From positions 22,320,001 through 22,384,000 of the forward strand of contig CM114273.1 in the NCBI GenBank assembly GCA_050084515.1: DNA of 64,000 nt, read 5' to 3'. The translations under genes and the position numbers were made by a program. Shown piece after piece: positions 22,600-36,710 of this stretch; the first letter of the stretch is position 1, and the number at the start of each line of letters is the position of its first letter. The notes below the pieces were generated by a model. That model did no database searches and was not told the origin of the DNA. It saw only the letters and a program-made list of their open reading frames with translations. Source of the stretch: Blasia pusilla. Its lineage: Eukaryota; Marchantiophyta; Marchantiopsida; Blasiales.

Positions 22600-24130
22600 T
22601 ATTGACACTTTTACATTCTGGAGAAGACTATTCTTGATCGTAGATCATTTTTACAGTTCTAAGATAATGTCGCGTAGTGAGAAACAGTGTTTGTGGAGTC
22701 CCATTATAAACATTCGATCATGGGACGAGACTTACTCCTTCCAAATCTATATTATTATTCGAGAGTGCGCATTCATGTTGCAAACGTCTCTCCTTTTCAT
22801 ACTTGGCACTTTCAACCAACCAATATTCTATCTGGAACAAGTTGTACATCCCCTTCACTCCAAAGTTTCCAAACTCCTTGTGGACATATTGCACCAATCG
22901 TGCTCTCTACAAAGGATGAGGCACTACGCATACTCTACAATCCTCCCACATCTGTAAAACACATGTCCCCTCCCACCTACACTGTTTGGCTCGCTCTAGG
23001 ATCCAATCCCGCCCTCTAGCATCCATTATGCTCGTGACGGTGCCGACATGAAAGTACTCCAAGACTATCATACCTCATCCTCCGGGATATCTCGACCATT
23101 TGTTGTGTCCTTACCAGTCGGTGTATTTAAGGTTTCTCCATCGGATCTTCTCATTGAAATTCCAACCTTTTGGCTCTTTATAGCCAACAACCCCAAATAC
23201 ATTGATGTGCGCCAACCAAACACCATCTTTGAATCACTCTATCCACACCAATAAGCTCAACTCACATCATAATGACTCAAACATAGATTAAGACTCAACC
23301 TATCTGCATCTTGGTTGAGTATCCCATGTCAATATACCACCTGGAAATCATAATCTTATAATAATACAGTCTGCCTAGCAAGCTTCCCTATAAGCTTATC
23401 GCACTCTATGAACTGGTTGGTAATCACTACTGATGGTAAAGGGATTACCAAATAAGTAAGACTTGTAATGCACAACATGAACAACCTACACTTTAGCCAA
23501 GCATCCACCCTTATATATATGAACTATACTTCATCTTTGCATCATTGTTCGAGGGACGAGTATAAGTCACCACAAACTCTCTACCCTCGTCATCATGTTC
23601 GATAAGCACTATTCCAAGCCTCAACCTACTCCAATCGATATAAAAATATAAAGGAAGTTCCCTGATAGGTCTCCTCAATATAGGCGCGAATATCAATTTG
23701 GCCTTGAGAAACTGTGATATCTTCTACTCATCCCCCCAACACCACTTGCAATCCACTTTGGTCAATAAAAATCCACCAATCCCATGAATGCATGAAATCG
23801 ACTAACATGTATAGGGCGTAGAATGTGTGAGAGAGCCTCCGCCTTTATTTTTTTACACTAAGGCCACTTGGGTATATCGTATGACCCAAATACTTAATCT
23901 GGTTGTAGAATAACTTACACTTGCATGGATATAGCTTGAGCCTATGTAACTAAAATGGTCGAAATAACTCCTCAAGATGTCACTCATGCTCCTCAACCTC
24001 GGTATTGAAGACTGTGATGTCATCAATATGACACTTAGCAAACTCCAGACCTGCCAAGATTCTATCCATGATCCTTTGAAACTCTTTCAGAGTATTCTTT
24101 AACCCAAATGGTAAGCATCGCCACAACTAC
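22600..24130 (-). pseudogene. Degenerate Ty3/gypsy pol (RT, RNase H, integrase N-terminus)
   Basis: Read on the minus strand from right to left, broken frames give RT pieces (FxxIMDRILAGLEFAKCHIDD, then KYLGHTIYPSGL-like), then the connection and RNase H (FYIDWSRLRLGIVLIEHDD, DEGREFVVTYTRPSNN), then DKLIGKLARxT...YDFQVVYRHGILNQDADR, and then an integrase zinc-binding remnant (HKEFGNFGVKGMYNL...YWW). The order is that of Ty3/gypsy pol. Many stops and frameshifts show it is dead. No LTRs or gag were found next to it. Confidence 0.75.
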
Positions 24131-24144
24131 AAACAATCCTTCCT

Positions 24145-25028
24145 GTGAGGATCAATGCCCCAAAATATCATATTCTACTTATCTTACACGGAATTTTGTA
24201 CCGTTGTAAAATAAACGGAACCCAAGACTTTAGGGAAGAAATGTACTATTGCATGAAGATGTATAAGGAATCATCTCTATCAGGATCTAGAAATTTGATG
24301 ATGCGAGAGGAGTTGTTTGCGAGTATTTTAAATCGCGGTATTTTTCGCATGGTGGGAAGGTTGATCAGGGATCCACCGCATGCCATTTTTCCATATTGGA
24401 ATGGTGGACACCTCAAAAATTGGTTGCGAGCATGCCATAACTTGAAGAACGGCGAGGGTAATCTAGGAGAGTTGGAAAAGATGAGATGTCTCGCAATAGC
24501 ATCAAATGTCGTACAGCTTGTGGTTGCCCTTCTTGATACGATGGAGACTGTCCACAAGCGTGGGGTTTTTCATACCGACCTCCATGCTAGAAATATGTTC
24601 ATCCATTTGGATCCAGCTCTAGCCCATACATCGGCGTTGGAGATTGGGAGAATACCATGTGGACTAATGAAGTCTTAGAGTCACCTCATAGATGGTGGCA
24701 ACATGAACAAAAAAATCATGTTGGGCATATAGCACCAGAGTTGAAAGCAGGGCCTGAGAATCTCCCATTTAGCAAGGCAATTGAAATCTATACCCTAGGA
24801 ATAATTATGAAGAATTTGAATTATGTGACATACAACCTCTCTGTCGTGAATGCCCAAGCGAACGTGAGATTTACTTATTTGGAAAGGATTCAAAAGTGGG
24901 TATTAGCTCCAAATCCCTCTGATCGTAAAATCTTAGAGTTTCTTATTGCATATATCACAGCAAATGCAAAAGTATTAGGTGTAGATGATGTAGATTCAAG
25001 ATTAAGGCCAATAACAGTGGTAGTATGA
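24145..25028 (+). pseudogene. Protein kinase-like gene, frameshifted
   Basis: Two overlapping frames join as one kinase fold. The first (to about 24635) has a probable beta-3 lysine (CMKMYK), a following acidic helix residue (MREE) and the catalytic loop HTDLHARN, so HRD is HTD with the catalytic Asp and Asn kept. The second has VGDWEN in the place of DFG, then HIAPEL (APE-like) and FSKAIEIYTLGIIMKNL, subdomain IX. A shift of reading frame between 24603 and 24640 breaks the protein. No glycine-rich loop is evident. It lies next to a gypsy fragment in the opposite orientation and may be TE-carried or a decayed host gene. Family within the kinase superfamily not recognised. Confidence 0.55.
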
Positions 25029-25221
25029 TTGTAAACTCGTTTGAGGATTGGATATTTTTCATGAGAAATGAAAGACTTGGTTAAAAAAGATGAATGTGTT
25101 ACTATGCAATTTTGTAAATGACTAATCTTGATTGATGTGCGGATGTATCATGTGCCATCGTATCACTATTATTGGAATCATTTCTAAATCACCTTTCTTT
25201 TTGTATTTTGATAAAAGACAA

Positions 25222-25905
25222 GATGGATTTGCCACCTCATGAAGACCGTAGCTCTCATGACAATCAGGAAAATGGAAGCGGGGAAGAACCCCTTGATACA
25301 CCGACACCAGAGGTCCCTCCAAAGGTGAACAAGAAAATGGTCTTGCAATTTGTTACGGAAGATGAGTTGAAGGCACACTTGGATAGCGCCATTGACCCAC
25401 AAGTTTTGAAAGGAGAGTTCAAGAAGTCGCGGCTGAAGTGGCCGGAGCGTGCGATTGGAGAATTTGCAAGGAAAGTGGAAGAGAATGACTGGACAAAGGA
25501 TTGGGCTTATTCAATAGCGTCCGAAAGTACGAAGACCCCCCTAAGAGGAAGAAGAAGTTAGTGAGCAAGGTATTTGTTCACCTCAAAGTTGCGGAGTTGA
25601 TGAAGGATATGGAGGTCCAATATGGCGATGTGGATGAGGGATCTTTGAGAAGAGATAAGAGACCAAGAGAAGAAGACAGTAGAATCCCACGACAAAACTT
25701 TGAACGAGAAAGAGTGGAAGCTTCATCACCACGGCGTCGTCAGGCCATTATCAGCAAGGTGGATTGTCAAGGAGCCTTAGAGCCATACTTTCTTCCTTGG
25801 ATGGTCAAAGAAGAAATTGTCATGGTGAAGAATATATACAAGACGAGAGTGGAAATGAAGGGCGAGTACAGATGGGGGCGGAGGATAGACGAGATGGTTT
25901 GAATG
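25222..25905 (+). pseudogene. Charged hydrophilic protein, frameshifted, unknown
   Basis: A frame from ATG at 25222 (MDLPPHEDRSSHDNQENG) runs to 25561 and contains VTEDELKAHLDSAIDPQVLKGEF. The sense continues in another frame from about 25501 (KYEDPPKRKKKLVSKVFVHL, then many Arg/Glu) to 25902. The switch near 25515-25560 suggests an indel. The protein is highly charged with no recognised domain. Spacing (under 200 bases after the kinase part) and shared decay suggest one former gene or element with its neighbours. Confidence 0.4.
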
Positions 25906-27059
25906 ACCTCTATGTAGGTTGTAGTACAAGGTTTGATTATCTTGGGGAGAGTTCTGATTGCACTATACATAGCGGTGCTCCTCCCCAAACCTTTCGTGGA
26001 GAGAGTGCTCCAGATAGTAGCAAGGTAATATCTCGTCTATCACAGTTGGAGAGTTTAATAACAAATTTCCAATGCAATTTTAATTTGGCCGCGGAATTAA
26101 ACGTTTTGAAGGGGAAGTATGAACATCTATCTGAGGAGCACATCAAATTGAAGAAAGAGATGGAGAGGCTTTTGAACGAATCTATTGCCAGAGGTGACCT
26201 CCATAGAAGGCAAAGAGCTATAATGGATGACCACATAGAGCACTGGAGGAGAGCATAGGAGAACATCATGGCAAGACGACAACAAGAGATAGATGAATTG
26301 TTGGGATGGAGAGCAAGAGGTAACGTGGGAGAACTCACCCCCGAGACAACCCTACTTGAGGGTCATCTCGTGAAGGAGGTTTATTTGATCTTATTTCAAC
26401 CTATCGAGCAATTGTCGCCTCCATCCCTATGCACAGCATGGGACAATGTCGTAGATCCAAACACTGCAAACTATGCCTCTATGATGTTGGCACCAACGCC
26501 TCTTAATCCGAATACACAATTGCAAGATCTTAGAGAATGGATGAAGGAAATCGCAATATGTGAAGGAGGGGCCCTCATGCCAAACAATTGGCCCAAATTT
26601 ATGATCTGCTTCAACCCCATTGCTACAGAAGGCTGCTACGTGACAGGCACATGTAAAGCTTGTTATTGGCATCCATTTTGTCTCCAAAAGGCCATGCTAC
26701 TATCTCACAAGTGTCCAACTTGTAGACAAACTTGGTCAGGAAGGCTCTATCACCTTTTTGGCATATCTATCCACGCTCCTAATGGCAATGCACCACCCAC
26801 TTATCGCAAATTAACCCAAGAGCAAGAAAAATTCACTTTCAGTTTGGGACATCGTAGCCCCCGATCGACCTATAACCCTGAAGTGAACATAGACGGGTCG
26901 TTCAAGCAGAAATCCCTTGCCATCAGAGGATTGATCCGGCCATGCGAGCGTGGTTGGTTCGCTTCATTGACATGTACGATCGAGGAGAGCTCATCCACGG
27001 AACAGCCATTGATCTCCAAAATTAAGAGGTGGAAAACTTCTTCTTTGCTCAAGGGTTGA
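25764..27059 (+). pseudogene. Coiled-coil plus RING-like protein interrupted by one TAG
   Basis: One frame is open from 25764 to 27059 except for TAG at 26256-26258. The N-terminal half has a heptad-like stretch (RLSQLESLITNF..., ELNVLKGKYEHLSEEHIKLK, KKEMERLLNE) predicted to be coiled coil. After the TAG the frame continues ENIMARRQQEIDELL. A cysteine/histidine cluster follows near 26610-26735: ICFNP...GTCKACYWHPFCLQKAM...HKCPTCRQTW, an atypical RING finger. RING domains usually recruit E2 enzymes for ubiquitin transfer; here that is inference only. A separate frame at 27245-27442 with acidic then Arg/Gly-rich sequence may be the original C-terminus. Confidence 0.5.
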
Positions 27060-27244
27060 ATTCACAAGAGGTTTGAGACGTCCTCAACACAACTCGGAAA
27101 CTTGTGCTAAACCATCATCAAAATCCACTAATGGATGAGCTTATTTTGAGGAGACTCGAATTGATCTTGCCACCTTTCTTATGGCAAGATATTCTTCAAA
27201 GGAGTGAAGGAAGATATCCTTGAACATACTATTATCCTCGTCGA

Positions 27245-27442
27245 ATGCAAGAGGAAATCTTTGGATTCTTCGAGAGAGAGTGGGAGATGTTTCCGACACA
27301 ACCAACACAAGAAATTGATGATGGTGAAGTTGATGTTAAGTTGGAAAGGACTATTTGTCGTGGAGGTGGGACGCGCGTGACTAGAGCTAGGGGAAGAGGA
27401 GGAAGAAATGGTGAGATGTCCGGTGTTACATATATTGAATGA
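27245..27442 (+). pseudogene. Arg/Gly-rich tail, probable C-terminus of the kinase/RING locus
   Basis: Short frame of 65 codons: acidic stretch (TQEIDDGEVDVKLE) then CRGGGTRVTRARGRGGRNG and a TGA stop. RG-rich tails often bind RNA. It lies about 190 bases after the RING-like frame, in a different frame. Confidence 0.3.
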
Positions 27443-27739
27443 TGCATCATATTAGAGAGAATGAAGTTCAATTTAAGAAGCTCGTTATGAAAAAACTTTA
27501 TGCTTTTGAGTGGGACAATGACTGTTACATATGGAATTCAAATCTAAGTATCTGTTTGCGAAGCAATCATCGTTGATTGGTGGAAAATCACTTGGACTTT
27601 TGGCGATACTCTTGAAGGAGAGCAGATCCAAGCAGACGCCATTGTCGAAAACACCAACTGCGATGATAAATTTACATAATCCTCTATGATCCTCCTAACG
27701 CAACTAAATCCTTCCCAATATTAGTTTCAAATTAATATT

Positions 27740-28310
27740 TTTGTTCTCATTACATTGAGTGTCCACAGGGAGGAAATGAGAGGGAGGAACTACGTGGGAC
27801 GGAAAGGAAGATTCCAACATCATCGAGCTCTCCTACTACCGTGAGCAACCCAATTAATTTTTCCTATTCTGACTTCAGTTTCTAGCCTCTTCTTGCAATG
27901 ATGTAGAACTTAGATTCTCATTATGTCGAGCATTTTGCCACTGGAGAAGAGGAGAGCGAGGGACTGCTTGGGACGGAAAAGCAAACTCCACCGTCATCAA
28001 AATCTCCTACTTAGGTGAGCAACCCAATTAATCATTCATATTATGTTTTCAGTTTCCTAGCCTCCTCCTCCACCGATGTAGAACTTAAGTTCTCATTATG
28101 TTGAGCATTTTGGCACTACACAAGGAGAAAAGGAGAGCGAGGGATTGCTTTAGACGGAAAAGTAGACTCTGGAGGGAGAAAAGGGGATTGAGGCACTCGA
28201 GGGTATGGAAAAGCTGACAGAAACGTTATCGGCTTCTCCGAATCAGGTGAGCAACTAAAGTAATGATTCCTAACTCATCTTAGGTTCTCATTGTGTTCAA
28301 CGTCTCTACC
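27740..28310 (+). repeat. Tandem repeat, three diverged units of about 174-181 bases
   Basis: Each unit has GGACGGAAAAG-like sequence (near 27798, 27971, 28153), then TCTCCTACT..AGGTGAGCAACCCAATTAAT-like sequence, TAGAACTTA.ATTCTCATTATGT and GAGCATTTTG.CACT. The third unit carries an insertion. Confidence 0.75.
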
Positions 28311-28587
28311 CTTCATTGAGAAAATAAGACCTCATATTGTGGTTTCATGGAGGAGTCACTCGATGAAACGCGTAGTAGGTCGACGTCTGAGTGTTTAGCA
28401 GTTGGTGACAACCTCAAAATTTCACACCGTTTCTTCAAAAACGTACATAGCTTCCTGATGTACAAACTCATCAAACTGGTTTCTCCATTCAACTTAGAAA
28501 AGTAGTAAATAGTATCCTTGGGAATGACTTAGCCACTGTATTCAAAATATCGGATTCTGACGACTCTACATACAATTTAAAAATCAA

Positions 28588-29124
28588 ATGTGTACATGCA
28601 TAGAAAAAAATACGTCTCAAGTTGCACCTCGAGCTCTAGTGTCTACAAAGCCTGTAGCTTCGGTGAGAAGTATATCGTCGAAGAAAGCTGCTAGGCCACA
28701 AAATGAAGGGAGAACGAACACTAACGTCTCTAGGACACGTAGAGCCATCGCGTCGAAGTCTTCTCTCGGAAATGTGGATTGGGAAGAAAACACGAAACGG
28801 ATCCCACATAGAACAATATCAACAACACTTGGAGACTCTAGTGGTTTGGGCCCTTCTTTGGAAATTTTAGCCGTGAAACCTTCAAAGAAAAAGAAGCATA
28901 TTAACCCATCCTCAGCATATAGAACATCTCCAGATAGTATTGGGACCAACATCGATCGGGGGACCTCTTCCTTGGTAAGACTCAATCGGCATTATTGTCG
29001 TGCGCATACACATCGCTACATAACATACATCGCTGTCACTAAACTCACACACAAACACGCACGATCCTATGCTACTTATGGCATCCAAACAATGAGACAA
29101 GAAGTACCAAAATATCTCCAATAA
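28588..29124 (+). other. Unrecognised open frame in LTR-like mosaic
   Basis: A 178-codon frame rich in Ser, Arg and Lys (for example SKKAARPQNEG) with no known domain. Its 3' part overlaps a repeated non-coding block (28999-29120), so at least the end is not a conserved gene. It may be a gag-adjacent or LTR-internal remnant. Confidence 0.2.
28999..29120 (+). repeat. Direct repeat, copy 1 of 2 (second at 29642-29765)
   Basis: Both copies read CGTGCGCATACA.ATCGCTA.A.AACATACATCG and continue to GGCATCCAAACAA.GAGACAAGAA and CCAAAATATCT.CAAT, about 90 percent alike over about 122 bases, 643 bases apart. Confidence 0.8.
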
Positions 29125-29535
29125 AATAAGATCCAATCTCTCTCACAACACCATAGTTCTCACATGTGTGCACTCTCACATGTCTCTCTCAATGTCAAAC
29201 CAAACCCACTCTCCTAATGAGAGGCTTGGATTACACACACAAGGCAAGCAAGACCATAGCTCCGATGCCTCATGCCAAGAGGTTCAACAAAGAGAGAATG
29301 AGCTCTCAAGTTCTCTCTCCTTGAGGTATATCCCTCCCCTCTCCCAAGCTCTCTCCATGGTAGCCTATGCTCCCAAGTCACCTCCTTGACTCTTGACCTG
29401 ATGTAGGAGGTTAAGGGCCTCTAACCAAAAATAGAAAGTTGATCATATACTCAAAATGGTACTTATCTAAAATAGTAAGTTCCTCAATATGGCTCCAAAT
29501 GAGCCGAAACAAAGGGGAAAGCTGCTCCCTCAATT
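29125..29535 (+). repeat. LTR-like block shared with 31069-31190 and 41745-42045
   Basis: The first part (29125-29240: AATAAGATCCAATCTCTCTC ... CTAATGAGAGGCTTGG) is repeated at 31069-31175. The second part (from about 29245: CACAAGGCAAGCAAGACCAT ... GAGGTTCAACAAAGAGAGAA ... CCAAGTCACCTCCTTG ... ATATGGCTCCAAAT) is repeated at 41745-42045. Sub-block sharing in different combinations points to fragmented LTRs of one retrotransposon family. Confidence 0.75.
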
Positions 29536-29641
29536 CTTGGGGTTCAGCAGGTCATCCTCGACCTACTGAGCCTGTGCTCCACTACTCACAAAGGCGCTCT
29601 ACTAGATCTCATCGATCTATCCTAAAAGACGTGACAGTTAT

Positions 29642-29765
29642 CGTGCGCATACATATCGCTAGACAACATACATCGTTGTCACCGAACTCACACACAAATA
29701 CGCACGATCCCATGCTAACTCATGGCATCCAAACAACGAGACAAGAAATACCAAAATATCTTCAA
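29642..29765 (+). repeat. Direct repeat, copy 2 of 2 (first at 28999-29120)
   Basis: See 28999-29120. In this copy the block is followed by a different sequence (TTGCCCCCTAGCTGG), so only this stretch was duplicated. Confidence 0.8.
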
Positions 29766-31068
29766 TTGCCCCCTAGCTGGTGATTAGGTCCCTCTAACTC
29801 CAGATAGCCATCTATCCCTACCTACCATGACATACATCTCTCGGACGCTAAGAGCAAGAAGGCCGAGTGCTCATGTAGCCTCATCATTAGTCGCCTTCTT
29901 GTCATCCATATCACAAACACAAGTCGGAATATAAAACTACCTACTCTATGTACATCTGGGACACATCAAACCTCCTTGATGTGCGGTGCACGTCGAGTGG
30001 TCTGATGCGGCACTCGATGGCATACCCTCCTCAATTAGCAATTCACACGCTCTACTCCTTAGTGAAGGAGCGGCTCCACGATCGAGACGGTACGATACGG
30101 CTACGAGCAGCATGGCGTGGCAATCCGTGGCGCATTGTAGCTACGGGCGTCATGGCACGGTACTCGATTGTCGTCGAATGGCTACCAATCACAACATAGC
30201 AACATGAAATGAAAACTCAAACACCATAACCTGAGGTCATCTGCCATCATTGGTTGATGACAAAATTGCAATAACGGTGGCGGCCAAACCAAAGTACGTG
30301 CTGGCCGGGCAAGTCAGAGAATCAACGATGATTGTGAAAGACTCTCCACTCCATAATGGCGGCAATGGCAACCAAGGGTGGACAACGGCCGAACGCGGCT
30401 CAAAGCAACACTAGGCAGTGGCAGTGGTGGACGGTGGACGATGGAACGTCAACGGTGATGGTTGACAGTTGAAGGCGGACCGTTGATGGTGACTATGACG
30501 GTGGCTGGTTTAGGGTTTGAACAATTTAACCCTAAAAATCGCCTAGTAATGGAAATTTCTCAAGATTGAACAAAACTTTTTTTTCTCGCAACTCCAAAGT
30601 ATGCATTGTTTGTTGCAAAGCGTGCACAGCTTCACAATCTACGACGGCGTCAAAAAATATTTGAAATCAAACATTCCAGTAAAAATTGACAGGGACGGTC
30701 GTAAAGCCCAATGTCTCTTTCTCCTACACAAAATTCGGCAGCGCTTCCGCGCTGATTTCTCTTAACGAAAATGTAAAACCTGTGAGAACACAAATCAGCA
30801 AGCTACATTGTGCTCCCGAGAGCACTGGCATGGAGCAATCCGCCCCCATACTCAATTCCTATCAAAAATTGAGCAACACTTCCGCGTGCCACTCTCCCGT
30901 ACATAAAATCAGCAAAGCAAACCAGTTAACTCGCATGGCTCTTGTTCTGGTGAGCACTCCCATGAGCCATGAAGCGGAGAACACAATCCCCCAACCTTCA
31001 CCAAACATCGAGCAATCAGCGAGCTATCCCCATGAAGCTCTCTCACTCACTCATTCTCTCTTTGTGAA
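29766..31068. other. No gene recognised; probable retroelement-internal sequence
   Basis: Contains short GC-rich runs with many GGTGG/ACGGTGG-like words (30270-30500) and short open frames without motif. A repeated LTR-type block begins at 31069. Confidence 0.35.
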
Positions 31069-31190
31069 ATAAGATCCAATCTCTCTCACAACACCATAGT
31101 TATCACATGTATGCACTCTCACATGTCTCTTTCAATGTCAAACCAAACCCACTCTCCTAATGAGAGGCTTGGGATACACACACAAGGCTC
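31069..31190 (+). repeat. LTR-like block, partial copy of 29125-29245
   Basis: AATAAGATCCAATCTCTCTC through ACACACACAAGGC, with a handful of substitutions relative to 29125-29245. Confidence 0.8.
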
Positions 31191-31550
31191 GAGGGTCTCA
31201 CTTCCACGGACGAGACCCATCACGTACGAAAAAGCATAGGGTTTTTTAATTGGATTTTGGGGAAGACTTATAAAGAGTTGTGGAAGAACTGAAGGGTATT
31301 TTTAATTAAGGCCAACGCTTAGAAGAAAAATAGGCTAATATTTATTTTCCCGTTATATATGGAAGATGTTTAAGAAAGTAAGGGGGATTTATCATATTAT
31401 AGTAGTGGATACACGTGTCAACCGTGTATTGGTCCATATGTCCCCTCTTTCAAAATTTTAGAGCTAGTCAAAGAATTTTGTTTTTCAAAGAAACAATGTC
31501 TTCAGACCTTTAATGGGCATAAAATTTATGAAAAATTAGAGCATGAGAAG

Positions 31551-31630
31551 TAGGAGGAGAGCCCGAACCTTGGGAGGAGAGCCCGAACTCTAGGACGAGA
31601 GCGCGAACCCTAGGACGAGAGCCAGAACGG
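31551..31630 (+). repeat. Four perfect-length 20-base tandem units, GC-rich
   Basis: Units of 20 bases: TAGGAGGAGAGCCCGAACCT and three variants, each keeping GG.GAGAG and GAAC. The array sits in otherwise AT-rich sequence. Confidence 0.9.
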
Positions 31631-32399
31631 GCGGGGCAAGCAGTAGAGCGGGGGATTTTGAAGCTGCATCGCAATCGTCGGGAGTGAGTGACATCAAGTG
31701 AAGCCACGGATGTGAAGCCGCGAAGGTGACAGGGAGAGAGAGAGAGAGAAAAAATCACCACATTTTGTCGACCGGGGATCATTTTTTTTCTCTTCTTCTC
31801 AGATCTGCGGATGGACTGCAGGTCACGACTCCCATGGAAAATGTAAAGTGTCGCTGCTCCTAGTTATCTTCTCAGGGTTGCATTTGTTGTATACAGGTGC
31901 AACAAAAATTACTTGACAGCAAGAATGTTTGTGATTTTCCCTTTGCCCAATCTCTCTATATAATTGATGCTATAATTGATGGCTTTTGTTATTCTCTCTC
32001 CCATAGGTGGAATAGGTAGCCTTCATCAAGATTTTCTTGAGTTGTAAGTTCTGCTTTTGTTTCTCCTTAGATGATATGATTTGTTATTTGGAATGCCCCA
32101 ATTGCAATCGACATGATCCATTGTACCTTCCTTCAAAGCCGCCACTTACGGTAATTGAATCTGTCTCCGCTCCAATGGTCTCTTTTCTGCGTGATCATAA
32201 GTATGTCGCACAGAGTTTATATTGGCGTCTTTGTTTGTGCTTCCCGTTGAGCGAATTGTGTGGCATTTGCTTCATTCACATTCTCCTTCGCTGGAGAATT
32301 GGGAAGCTGCACGATAGTCTTGGATTTTTCCAAGTGCTCAAATTACTACTCCTACTATCCACTGATCAAACTGATTACTCTCATACAGTCAGCTCAATG

Positions 32400-32400
<1 letters not shown>
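31631..32400. other. No gene recognised
   Basis: Short + strand frame at 32037-32405 contains CYLECPNCNRHDPLYLPSK, with one CxxC, but nothing else supports a gene. Confidence 0.3.
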
Positions 32401-35560
<3,160 letters not shown>

Positions 35561-35737
35561 TCTTTGGCGTTCTATTTGTGCAGGTTGTATTGAAGGAGAC
35601 CATAGGGAAGTGACTACCCTATTGGAGGCCATTGGATTTGACAACTAGTGGATTGCTGGTCCTTTTTGCGCATCATAGAGAGTCATCGTGGGTGACTGTT
35701 CTCTGCTGTGGGTAAGAATTGTGTACACATATACACA

Positions 35738-36421
35738 ATGGCGAATGTTCCCCTATTAGATCAATACTCATATGCTGAGCATCACCGGATGGATCCCCCA
35801 TGCTGCTTTTCTTGTGATGAGGGAGGTGATATTATATTTTGTGATGGTGCTTGTGGTCACCATTTTCATTGGATTGGAGGTAGCATGCCCACCAACCCAG
35901 ATAGTGGCAAGGGTAAGACGTGCATCCCTGTTGTGTTGCCTGGAAATCACGATTGGAGTGGACCTTGGGTATGTGACCTATGTGTTGATGACAGAGCCAT
36001 TTTTTTCTCTTGTGGGCTGGTTGGTTGTGTTGTTGGGCATACTGAGTTTGAGACACGACTCATCAAGTGTGCTCACCCTGATTGTTATTCCTTTTATCAC
36101 CCGGGATGTGTGAAGACCCGTTTGCTTGTCGGAGGACTCTCGCAGGCTCACACAATGCAAAGCCCTCTTGTTGCTCCTGACGCACTCATCTGCTCGCGTC
36201 ACTATTATGATGCGTGCAAGATATATGAGGCGGGTATATATGACTTAGTGTAGTGTCGTAGATGCCCCCGTGCTTGGTGTTATGATCAAACCCTAGGAGG
36301 CAAGAGACACCTGCATAAAGATTGTGATGTTAATGGCAGGTGGAATTTTGGTGAGTGGCAAATTGTGTATTGCCGTCGTCATATAATTCCAGAGGGCCAG
36401 TCTGTACCTACTCGGAATTAA
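35738..36421 (+). pseudogene. EDM2-like multi-PHD zinc-finger module with one internal TAG
   Basis: From ATG 35738 a frame runs to TAG 36251-36253 and then continues in the same frame to TAA 36419-36421 (about 228 codons). Cys/His order: CFSCDEGGDIIFCDG..GHHFHW (PHD start), WVCDLC, then a second zinc module CAHPDCYSFYHPGC, then ICSRHYYDAC, and after the TAG CRRCPRAWC ... VYCRRHIIPE. This order (PHD, atypical PHD, CRRCP block, YCxxH ending) resembles the extended PHD region of plant EDM2, a chromatin protein that reads histone marks and affects TE silencing and polyadenylation. Only the finger region is here, without the EDM2 methyltransferase-like part. It lies about 290 bases upstream of a transposase-like protein on the same strand. 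Confidence 0.55.
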
Positions 36422-36710
36422 ACCTATATTCGTGTAATAGATGCAAGAGAGACTTTAACGTCAATTGATTTAGCAAGTTTGGCCACTAGATTTTGCGATT
36501 TAGGATTGAGGATTTAGAAGAAAATGTTTGCCCCGTGGTGGCTTTAAACGCAATATCTTAAATTAAGGAGGTGACATCAATTTGTATACTCCTATGGCGT
36601 CCAAAATGCTATAACCTCTCGCAAAGAATTTCTTTGGATATGATCTGTGGTGTTGTATTCTCTGTTGTGGTTTGTATAACAGCTTCATGTGTGTATCCCC
36701 ATAGTTTCCA

